10,882 nt of DNA from Gp13-AA77 sp035516075 (GTDB lineage Bacteria > Acidobacteriota > Terriglobia > UBA7540): the NCBI GenBank assembly GCA_035516075.1, contig DATJAQ010000353.1:1-10882 (forward strand), read 5' to 3'. Both the position numbers and the translations under genes were made by a program. Shown in pieces: positions 1 through 5,111 of the stretch (position 1 is the first letter of the stretch; each line of letters starts with the position of its first letter). The notes beneath the pieces were generated by a model. The model was not told where the DNA came from. It saw nothing but the letters and a program-made list of their open reading frames with translations, and searched no databases.

Positions 1-308
1 ACTGCAAGGCGCTCGTCGCTATCGCTGGGGTAAAGGACCAGATCGAAGTGTTCGTTGGTTCCCGAGCCAACTGTTTCTTCTAACGAGACTCGCAGCGGAA
101 ACGAAGCCAGGAGCGCCCGGGCTACGGTTCGCTGGTAATACTTCTCGTCGTCCAGATAATAAATCCCAGGAGACCACTGGGGACCATGAAAGCGATATGC
201 AGCATTTCTATCGAAACATCCTGCTATATACCGGTCCTCCCGCTCCAGCTCTCGACCTGCGAGTTCCACGATTTGATTAAGCTCGTCTAGCCCGAAACGT
301 GCCATCAT
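1..308 (-). CDS. Unrecognised protein, N-terminal part (cut by left edge)
   Basis: Reading the minus strand from an ATG at 308 (a second in-frame ATG follows immediately) gives 102 codons without a stop, running off the left edge, so only the N-terminus is visible. It begins MMARFGLDELNQIVEL and later contains FHGPQWSPGIYYLDDEKYY and FDLVLYPSDSDERLA. A good Shine-Dalgarno sequence, AGAGGG (314-319), lies 5 nt before the ATG, which supports a real gene. The ATG lies 22 nt after the trpF stop, so it is probably co-transcribed with trpF. No signal peptide or membrane segment is visible. The composition is charged and aromatic, suggesting a soluble protein. I do not recognise the family. The stretch is less GC-rich (about 54% over the first 300 bases by hand count) and uses rarer codons such as ATA, TTA, CTA and AGA, unlike the neighbouring trp genes, so it may be an acquired accessory gene. 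Confidence 0.7.
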   Translation of the reverse strand, partial: MMARFGLDELNQIVELAGRELEREDRYIAGCFDRNAAYRFHGPQWSPGIYYLDDEKYYQRTVARALLASFPLRVSLEETVGSGTNEHFDLVLYPSDSDERLA

Positions 309-330
309 TTACGCCCTCTATGTGTCCAGA

Positions 331-963
331 TCATCTTTCGTCTGCCGCGCGGACTGCGGCGAAAAACGCTCGGAGCTTGGACGCGTCTTTCACGCCCGGA
401 GCCGATTCCACGCCGCTGGCCACGTCCACGGCGAACGGCCGCACCTGCCGGATGGCCTCGGCCACGTTTTCCGGCGTGAGCCCGCCCGCCAGAATTACGC
501 GGGCGTAGCTAGCGGCCTCGCGAGCCTTTGCCCAGTCGACCGTCCGGCCGGTGCCGCCCTTGAGGTCGGGATGATATGCGTCCAGCAAAAACGCGGCGGT
601 ATCGAGCATTTCCAAATCCTGGGGCACGAAGCTCTCGTCAACGGTCACGGCGCGAATCACCGGAATCGGCCACCGGAAGCCGTTGAGGCTCCTTGGAAAT
701 CGGGGCCCATGAAGTTGAATCGCGCTCACTCCCGCGGTGCGCGCTACGCGCACGACGTGCCCGGTGTCGGTTTCATCGGCGAAAACGCCGACCGCGATCG
801 CCGGGGGCGGCACCGCACGACCGATGATCTCCCGCGCCGCCTCGGGTGATATGTAACGCGGCGACGGCCGGTAGAAGTTGAAGCCAAGGGCCGAAGCGCC
901 CAGCTCGACGGCGAGCTCGGCGTCCCCAGGCCGGGTGATGCCGCAGATTTTGATTCGCGTCAT
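331..963 (-). CDS. trpF: Phosphoribosylanthranilate isomerase
   Basis: TrpF catalyses the Amadori rearrangement of N-(5'-phosphoribosyl)anthranilate to the carboxyphenylamino-deoxyribulose phosphate used by TrpC, in cytoplasmic tryptophan synthesis. The 210-residue product has normal length for a single-domain (beta/alpha)8 barrel. It opens with MTRIKICGIT, where Cys7 is the catalytic base position. QLHG is at 83-86. Asp128 in LLDAY is the expected catalytic acid, followed by the GGTGRTVDW loop at 136-144. The C-terminal phosphate-binding segments LAGGL (158-162) and DVASGVESAPGVKD (180-193) are present, so the enzyme looks intact. The start ATG at 963 has no clear Shine-Dalgarno sequence. 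The gene lies 53 bp downstream of trpC, with a 16-bp tandem repeat in the gap, and 22 bp upstream of an unrecognised gene. trpB and trpA are not seen next to it. Confidence 0.96.
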   Translation of the reverse strand: MTRIKICGITRPGDAELAVELGASALGFNFYRPSPRYISPEAAREIIGRAVPPPAIAVGVFADETDTGHVVRVARTAGVSAIQLHGPRFPRSLNGFRWPIPVIRAVTVDESFVPQDLEMLDTAAFLLDAYHPDLKGGTGRTVDWAKAREAASYARVILAGGLTPENVAEAIRQVRPFAVDVASGVESAPGVKDASKLRAFFAAVRAADER

Positions 964-996
964 CGGTATGGCCGGGTGAACAAGCAGTCCGAAGAT

Positions 997-1028
997 TGAT
1001 TCATTGACTCAATGATTCATTGACTCAA
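997..1028. repeat. 16-bp perfect tandem repeat, two copies
   Basis: TGATTCATTGACTCAA occurs at 997-1012 and again at 1013-1028 with no spacer and no mismatch. It fills much of the trpC-trpF gap, and the trpC stop codon (1017-1019 on the minus strand) lies in the second copy. Its core CATTGACTCA occurs a third time at 1901-1910, on the other side of trpC, linking the two repeat islands. Two copies suggest slippage or duplication; copy number could vary between strains. Confidence 0.9.
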
Positions 1029-1844
1029 TCTCCGTGCTCCTGTCTCCTGACTCCTCGCTTCCAGCAACTCCGCCAACGCCCGCCCCGGGTCCGGCTGAGC
1101 AATCAGGCGTTCGCCGATGAGCACCGCGTCGAAGCCCGCTTCGCACAGCCGCGCGAGATCGGTGGCGCTCGAAATGCCGCTCTCGCTGACGGCGAGGCAG
1201 CCCGCAGGAATGACGGGCCTGAGCCGCAGGGAGGTCTCAAGCGTGACCTCGAAAGTCCTCAAGTCGCGGTTATTGACGCCGATGATTCGGGCGCCCGCAG
1301 CGACCGCGCGCCGCGCCTCCTCTTCGTGGTGGACCTCGACCAGTGCGGCGATCCTGAGGCGGCTCGAAAGGTCAATCAGTTCGCGGAGCTCATCGTCTCC
1401 GAGCGCCGCCACAATCAGGAGCAGAGCGTCCGCGCCCGCCGCGACCGATTCGAAAACCTGGTAAGGATCGAAGACGAAGTCTTTACGTAGCACGGGCAGG
1501 CTCACGGCCTCGCGCGCCTGGCGCAGATGGTCGAGCGAGCCGCGGAAGAACTCCTCCTCGGTGAGGACCGAGAGGGCCACCGCTCCGCCCGCTTCATAGG
1601 AGGGGGCAATTTCGCCCGGGCGGTAATCGCGCGAGAGCACCCCGCGCGACGGTGAAGCTCGCTTCAGCTCGGCGATCACGCCGAGGCCCTCAACAGCGAG
1701 CACAGCCTCGAAGTCGCGCACGTCCGAACCCAGTTCCAGCCGCGCTTCGGCTGCCTCGCGGACTTGAGAGAGGGGCGCCCGCACCTTCGTCACACCGAGG
1801 CGCTGGCGGCATTGCAGGAGAATCTTTTCGAGGAAGCTTTGCAT
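1017..1844 (-). CDS. trpC: Indole-3-glycerol phosphate synthase
   Basis: TrpC closes the indole ring, converting carboxyphenylamino-deoxyribulose phosphate to indole-3-glycerol phosphate, the step after TrpF. The 275-residue product carries the full set of family motifs: VIAELKRASPSRG (Glu59, Lys61), LSVLTEEEFF (91-100), LRKDFVFDPYQV (Lys121), ALVEVHHEEEA (Glu170), GVNNRDL (Asn191) and AVSESGI (Glu221, Ser222). It is monofunctional, not fused to TrpF as in enterobacteria. The last 13 residues (ARSQETGARRLSQ) are not conserved; they are encoded by heptamer repeats plus half of a 16-bp tandem repeat that holds the stop codon. The ATG at 1844 has no Shine-Dalgarno sequence: the region just upstream on the coding strand is pyrimidine-rich repeat (CTCCT units). 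No other ATG or GTG start exists before an in-frame upstream stop. Confidence 0.96.
   Translation of the reverse strand: MQSFLEKILLQCRQRLGVTKVRAPLSQVREAAEARLELGSDVRDFEAVLAVEGLGVIAELKRASPSRGVLSRDYRPGEIAPSYEAGGAVALSVLTEEEFFRGSLDHLRQAREAVSLPVLRKDFVFDPYQVFESVAAGADALLLIVAALGDDELRELIDLSSRLRIAALVEVHHEEEARRAVAAGARIIGVNNRDLRTFEVTLETSLRLRPVIPAGCLAVSESGISSATDLARLCEAGFDAVLIGERLIAQPDPGRALAELLEARSQETGARRLSQ
1035..1055. repeat. Heptamer repeat array in trpC 3' end
   Basis: Three consecutive heptamers, TGCTCCT, GTCTCCT and GACTCCT, lie inside the end of the trpC coding region and encode part of its non-conserved C-terminal tail. The 18 bp at 1037-1054 are the exact reverse complement of 1855-1872, so trpC is enclosed by inverted copies of this repeat. 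Confidence 0.85.
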
Positions 1845-1853
1845 TGAGAAGAC

Positions 1854-1881
1854 CGGAGTCAGGAGACAGGAGTCAGGAGCG
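1854..1881. repeat. Heptamer repeat array upstream of trpC
   Basis: Four consecutive heptamers, CGGAGTC, AGGAGAC, AGGAGTC and AGGAGCG, end 9 nt before the trpC start codon (minus strand). They are in opposite orientation to the array at 1035-1055 and share an exact 18-bp inverted match with it (GGAGTCAGGAGACAGGAG, 1855-1872). On the trpC mRNA they read as CTCCT units, resembling the anti-Shine-Dalgarno end of 16S rRNA rather than a ribosome binding site. Confidence 0.85.
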
Positions 1882-1963
1882 GAGACAAATGGCGGCCAGG
1901 CATTGACTCACTGGCATGGCAGACGCCGCCGAAACAAGCAATATCTTCTGACTCCTGTCTTCT
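1861..1963. repeat. Imperfect inverted repeat (hairpin-capable) in trpC leader
   Basis: The arms 1861-1879 (AGGAGACAGGAGTCAGGAG) and 1945-1963 (CTTCTGACTCCTGTCTTCT) match as an inverted repeat at 17 of 19 positions, with a 65-nt loop holding a third CATTGACTCA (1901-1910). In a plus-strand RNA the two mismatches would be G-U pairs; in the natural minus-strand transcript they would be C-A. The right arm consists of heptamers (ATCTTCT, GACTCCT, GTCTTCT) running into the stop of the upstream gene. The structure occupies most of the 121-bp gap before trpC and may be a non-autonomous REP-like element; no transposase is nearby. Confidence 0.6.
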
Positions 1964-1965
1964 AA

Positions 1966-3630
1966 CTACTTTTGTACTGCCAGCCCCGCTTTTTGCCAGC
2001 CTTCGAGTCCGTCCTGGTAGACCAGAATCTTCGCAAAATCGAACCCTCGGGAAAGCAGGACGCGGGCGCCGGCGCGGCTCACAGCGCAGACGTCGGAGGC
2101 TCCGCCGTGGCCGGATTCGTAGAGCACCAGCGTCTTGTCTTTAGGGAGCCCGGTGGCGCGCGGGTCCAACTGGTCCACCGGGATGCTCAGGGCGCCGGGC
2201 AGGTGGCCGGCGGCGAATTCGGCGGCGGGACGCACGTCTATGAACACCGGCTTCGGGTCTGAAGCCAGAAGCTTTTGCACGTCCGCGGTGTGAATCAGCG
2301 TGGGCTGGCGGTTCTTGAGCTCGTCCGGGCTGCAACCGAGCGCCGCGTTCGCAGGCGAGGCGAAGGCGCTCGCAGCGGCCGGGTCGCCGAAAGATCCGAA
2401 GCTGGAACCGTTGCCATCGGAGGCGGCTGAACCTCCAGCCGGGGGCCCTTTGGATTTGGCGGTGGTGCCGCCCTTGCCATCGCCCGGCTTCGCCAGTTGC
2501 CGGTCAATCAAGCCGGCAAGCTGTTGGTAATCCGGGGGGCCGAAGAATTTTTCGTGGCCCACGAAAAACGTCGGCGTGCCCAGAACACCTGCCGCGTGGC
2601 CGTCCGCCAAGTCGCGCTCAACGCGCGCCTTCGCGGTCCCGTTAATTAGACATTCGTCGAACTGCCGGGTGTCGAGCCCCAACTCGGCGGCGTAGCGATC
2701 GAGCGCCGGCTCACTGAGATCGTACTGGTTCTGGTAGAACTTTCGTTCCGCTTCCCAGAATTTTCCCTGCTGTGCCGCGCACTCGCTGGCTTCGGCGGCC
2801 GTCTGGGCGTAGGGATGGATCTGCGAGAGCGGGAACTGACGGAACACAAAGCGGATCTTGGTGCCGTACTTCGCGAGCAACTGCTCCACGACGGGTTCGG
2901 CACGGCCGCACGCCGGGCATTCAAAGTCGCCGAACTCAACCACCGTAACCGTGGCGTTCGGATTGCCGAGGCTGTGGCTGTCGGGTTGCACCAGGTGCTC
3001 GTCGAGGGTCTGGTCAGAAACGTCCTGCCCGGGCGGGAGCTCGGGGCGTCCGACGAGGTATCGAAAGACGAAAACGCCCGCCACCGTCATCAGCACCAGG
3101 ATCAGGCCGTACCGCTTGCGCACCGAAAAGCGCGCGGCCTCGGTTTCCAGCGCCTGCACGCTGCCAGGCACCTGAGGGCGGACGTCCGCCACCGCCAGAA
3201 GAAAGATCAGGGCCACTATGATCGCTGAAGCTACGCACCAGGCGCACCAGGCGTGAATGACGAAGGCCTCGAGCCCGGTGAGGTAGATCGAAAAGGCAAC
3301 TCCCGCCCCGGAAATCAGCGCCACCGTCTCCTGCACGAGTTGGCGCGCCGCCAGGGGCACCAGCCACGCCTGCGCCAGCACCAGCACGAGCAAAGTGCCG
3401 TACATCAGCACGCCAAACACCGGCACCGGCTGGCCCCAGAACTCGGCGTAACGGCTGGCCCGCACCACGTCGCAGCCTGTTCCGAGGCAGATCAGCGGGT
3501 GCGACGGCGAGGTGTACACCCAGCGCAGGTACAGCGCGTCAAACAGACCGCCAAGCGTCAGGACGAGAAGCAGGACTTTGCGCATTGAGCCATCCCAGAG
3601 CGAACCCCACCCGGCGTCCTGAGGTGGCAC
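1966..3630 (-). CDS. VKOR-DsbA-rhodanese fusion, membrane thiol-redox protein
   Basis: This 554-residue protein combines three domains. Residues 17-150 are a vitamin K epoxide reductase-like membrane domain with the loop pair Cys48/Cys53 (CLGTGC) and the active-site CAWC (Cys129/Cys132). A further membrane span (about 174-194) leads to a DsbA-like thioredoxin domain (about 204-380) with CPAC at 238-241 and cis-proline GTP at 351-353. After a Gly/Ser/Ala-rich linker (385-428) comes a rhodanese domain (about 444-552). VKOR-DsbA fusions are known to form protein disulfides outside the membrane, with electrons going to quinone; that role is inferred here. The rhodanese loop reads LVLYESGHGG, with Glu505 where the catalytic Cys is expected, so sulfurtransferase activity is doubtful; Cys514 is the nearest cysteine. 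The GTG at 3630 is chosen for its GGAGG; ATG at 3585 (start MRKVLLLV) is the alternative and gives 539 residues. Confidence 0.9.
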   Translation of the reverse strand: MPPQDAGWGSLWDGSMRKVLLLVLTLGGLFDALYLRWVYTSPSHPLICLGTGCDVVRASRYAEFWGQPVPVFGVLMYGTLLVLVLAQAWLVPLAARQLVQETVALISGAGVAFSIYLTGLEAFVIHAWCAWCVASAIIVALIFLLAVADVRPQVPGSVQALETEAARFSVRKRYGLILVLMTVAGVFVFRYLVGRPELPPGQDVSDQTLDEHLVQPDSHSLGNPNATVTVVEFGDFECPACGRAEPVVEQLLAKYGTKIRFVFRQFPLSQIHPYAQTAAEASECAAQQGKFWEAERKFYQNQYDLSEPALDRYAAELGLDTRQFDECLINGTAKARVERDLADGHAAGVLGTPTFFVGHEKFFGPPDYQQLAGLIDRQLAKPGDGKGGTTAKSKGPPAGGSAASDGNGSSFGSFGDPAAASAFASPANAALGCSPDELKNRQPTLIHTADVQKLLASDPKPVFIDVRPAAEFAAGHLPGALSIPVDQLDPRATGLPKDKTLVLYESGHGGASDVCAVSRAGARVLLSRGFDFAKILVYQDGLEGWQKAGLAVQK

Positions 3631-3636
3631 GTGACG

Positions 3637-3641
3637 CCTCC
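3637..3641 (-). promoter_or_regulatory. Ribosome binding site deciding the GTG start
   Basis: On the minus strand GGAGG lies 6 nt before the GTG at 3630, an ideal Shine-Dalgarno match and spacing. The internal ATG at 3585 has only a loose GGGATGG upstream. This favours the longer form of the VKOR fusion, though the ATG start would place the membrane segment directly at the N-terminus. Confidence 0.55.
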
Positions 3642-3767
3642 GAGGCGGAGGAGACGCTCGCGTCCCAGCCTGATCCCCGCCGCGAAGTCGGCGTGGCCGA
3701 GCACGAAGCGTTGGCGACGTGGCCCGGGGGCACCAGGCGCCGGGCGCTGCATACTCCGGACAGGGTA

Positions 3768-3796
3768 ATCATACCGGACTCCGCGCACCCTGGCAA
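3768..3796 (-). promoter_or_regulatory. Sigma70-type promoter for the VKOR fusion gene
   Basis: Reading the minus strand, TTGCCA (3791-3796) and TATGAT (3768-3773) are separated by exactly 17 bp. Both hexamers are close to the TTGACA/TATAAT consensus. Transcription would start near 3761 and leave a leader of about 130 nt before the GTG at 3630. It lies in the 211-bp gap after mscL and could drive the VKOR fusion, trpC, trpF and the gene beyond. I see no other gene or clear hairpin in this gap. Confidence 0.6.
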
Positions 3797-3841
3797 CGCT
3801 GCGGACGCCGTCCGGCGGGCGATCGAGGCCGAGCGGCTAGG

Positions 3842-4285
3842 CTAGGCCGCGCTGAGCTGCGAAGTGCAGTTCGGGCAGCGCGTGGCCGCCGCCGGAATGC
3901 TCGTCTTGCAATACGAACAGTCCTTGGTGGCCGGGGGTGCGGGCCCCGCGGCCGGCTTCGGCATCAAGCGATTGACCCACTTGATCAGGACAAATACGGC
4001 GAAGGCGACGATCAGAAACTCGATGATGGTGTTCAGGAAGCTCCCGTAGGCAATGACGACGGCCCCGGCCTTCTTTGCGTCGGCGAGCGCGTCGTAATGT
4101 TGCCCGGACAAATTGATGAACTTATTGGAGAAGTCAACGTGGCCGAGCACCAAGCCGATGGGCGGCATGATGATGTCGCTCACCAGCGAAGTTACGATTT
4201 TGCCGAAGGCCGCGCCAATGATGATGCCGACAGCCATGTCCATGACGTTGCCACGCATGACGAAAGTCTTGAACTCTTTCCACAT
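3842..4285 (-). CDS. mscL: Large-conductance mechanosensitive channel with zinc-ribbon-like tail
   Basis: MscL forms a homopentameric inner-membrane pore that opens under membrane tension and releases solutes during hypo-osmotic shock. The 147-residue product starts MWKEFKTFVMRGNVMDMAVG, followed by IIIGAAFGKIVTSLVSDIIM, the conserved N-terminal amphipathic segment and pore-lining TM1 (about 15-45). TM2 is at about 76-105 (FLNTIIEFLIVAFAVFVLI). The usual cytoplasmic C-terminal helix is replaced by a Pro/Ala linker (110-119) and two CxxC pairs, CSYC at 123-126 and CPNC at 137-140, spaced like a small zinc ribbon. I believe similar tails occur in other acidobacterial MscL proteins, but their role is unknown to me. 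A strong AGGAGG (4292-4297) lies 6 nt before the ATG. The gene is divergent from the Uma2 gene. Confidence 0.95.
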   Translation of the reverse strand: MWKEFKTFVMRGNVMDMAVGIIIGAAFGKIVTSLVSDIIMPPIGLVLGHVDFSNKFINLSGQHYDALADAKKAGAVVIAYGSFLNTIIEFLIVAFAVFVLIKWVNRLMPKPAAGPAPPATKDCSYCKTSIPAAATRCPNCTSQLSAA

Positions 4286-4336
4286 GACCTTCCTCCTCGT
4301 TGACCTTCAGAATCAAGCTCCGCCCTACCGCAGCCG

Positions 4337-4348
4337 GGCGCCGGCGCC
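4337..4348. repeat. 12-bp perfect palindrome between divergent genes
   Basis: GGCGCCGGCGCC is its own reverse complement and lies in the gap between mscL and the Uma2 gene, upstream of the likely -10 of the latter. It could be a protein-binding site, but in such GC-rich DNA it may be chance. Confidence 0.3.
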
Positions 4349-4366
4349 TGGAAGCCCAGCCTGGCT

Positions 4367-4379
4367 CCGGTGCTATACT
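4367..4379 (+). promoter_or_regulatory. Extended -10 promoter for the Uma2 gene
   Basis: CCGGTGCTATACT contains TGCTATACT, an extended -10 element (TG-N-TATACT, hexamer 4374-4379). No good -35 box is found at 16-18 bp, as is typical of extended -10 promoters. Transcription would begin near 4386, leaving a leader of about 55 nt before the ATG at 4442. The same 13-mer occurs at 5091-5103. Confidence 0.6.
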
Positions 4380-4393
4380 AATTTCGCGCTCCG

Positions 4394-4419
4394 GCCGGGT
4401 CAACCCGCATGCCGGGTCA
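4394..4419 (+). promoter_or_regulatory. Possible operator: 9-bp direct repeat in the Uma2 leader
   Basis: GCCGGGTCA occurs at 4394-4402 and 4411-4419, so the copies start 17 bp apart. The first overlaps a short inverted repeat, CGGGT-CA-ACCCG (4396-4407). The block lies just after the predicted transcription start, where a repressor site or leader hairpin could act. No regulator gene is visible nearby, so the role is speculative. Confidence 0.25.
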
Positions 4420-4441
4420 CGGCAAATCGTGAAGTTCCGAC

Positions 4442-4969
4442 ATGTCCAGCAAGACCTTGATCACCGTGGAACAGTACGCGGCTTTTGATGAGCCCGAGGG
4501 TGTCCGCTGCGAGCTGAGTGAAGGCGAGTTGGTCATGACGCCGTCACCGATGATGTTTCACGACGTGTTCGTGAACCGGATCAATCTCCCTCTTAGTTCT
4601 TTTGTTCATGAACACGATCTCGGCGAAGTGATCATCGAGACCGACTTTCAGTTGGGCGAAGACACTGTTCGCCGCCCGGATGTTGCCTTCATCGGCGCCG
4701 AAAAACTCGCGCTAATCGATCCGCATAAGCGCCTGCAGGTTGCGCCCGATCTCGCCATTGAAGTCGCATCGCCTTCCGATCGCCCCGACGATTTGATGCT
4801 CAAGGTTCGGCAATATCTCAGCGCCGGGACAGCTGCTGTACTCGTGATTTACCCTGAGGCACATCTCGCCTATCTCCACCGCGGCCCGGACAAAGCTGAA
4901 GTCTTCGAGAGCGGACTCATCGAGCTTTTACCCGGCTTCGGCATCGACCTCAACGACATTCTGAGCTGA
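4442..4969 (+). CDS. Uma2 family (DUF820) protein, PD-(D/E)XK nuclease-like
   Basis: The 175-residue product matches the Uma2/DUF820 family, which has a restriction-endonuclease-like fold but whose biological role is poorly known; members are often present in many copies per genome. Visible signatures are the N-terminal YAAFDEPEGVRCELSEGELV (with Glu24 and Glu27), RRPDVAFI (Asp80), LAIEVASPSD (Glu107, the usual second acidic active-site position), and the downstream helix LMLKVRQYLSAGT (Lys121, Tyr125, Gly129). Length is close to the family norm of about 180-200 residues, and the key acidic residues are kept, so it looks intact. The ATG at 4442 has no strong Shine-Dalgarno sequence. It stands alone between mscL and the large Asp-box gene, with its own likely promoter. 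It is a solitary cytoplasmic protein with no obvious partner here. Confidence 0.9.
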   Translation: MSSKTLITVEQYAAFDEPEGVRCELSEGELVMTPSPMMFHDVFVNRINLPLSSFVHEHDLGEVIIETDFQLGEDTVRRPDVAFIGAEKLALIDPHKRLQVAPDLAIEVASPSDRPDDLMLKVRQYLSAGTAAVLVIYPEAHLAYLHRGPDKAEVFESGLIELLPGFGIDLNDILS

Positions 4970-5090
4970 TTCTCCACTGAGCATAGCTCCCCCGACAGGC
5001 ACGCGCAGAAGACTCGGCTGCTGAGGCGTGCCCTACGAGGGGCAGCGACATGCATCGGGGAGGCCCGTCAGCATGCAAGAGCGCTGTGGC

Positions 5091-5103
5091 CCGGTGCTAT
5101 ACT
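5091..5103 (+). promoter_or_regulatory. Extended -10 promoter abutting the large gene's ATG
   Basis: The 13-mer CCGGTGCTATACT, identical to 4367-4379, holds TG-C-TATACT (hexamer 5098-5103). Only 8 nt separate the hexamer from the ATG at 5112, so transcription should start at or next to the start codon, giving a leaderless or nearly leaderless mRNA. This fits the absence of a Shine-Dalgarno sequence. No good -35 hexamer is seen. Confidence 0.6.
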
Positions 5104-5111
5104 GCGCTGCT

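Noticed and set aside
997..1055. CRISPR-like array at the trpC end
   Set aside because: The repeats are tandem without spacers and occur in only two or three units, with no cas genes nearby.
1017..1906. Plus-strand frames opposite trpC
   Set aside because: They are antisense to a fully conserved TrpC and have no family features.
3719..4303. Plus-strand open frame opposite mscL
   Set aside because: The minus-strand MscL is unmistakable and has a strong ribosome binding site; the plus-strand frame has no recognisable motif.
4998..5032. Inverted repeat GGCACGC/GCGTGCC after the Uma2 gene as a terminator
   Set aside because: Arms are only 7 bp with a 21-nt loop and no T-run follows, so it does not meet the criteria for an intrinsic terminator.
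5028..5111. Upstream GTG start for the large Asp-box protein
   Set aside because: It adds 28 residues with no signal-peptide character, and the likely -10 element at 5098-5103 lies downstream of it. The ATG at 5112 begins a normal signal peptide.
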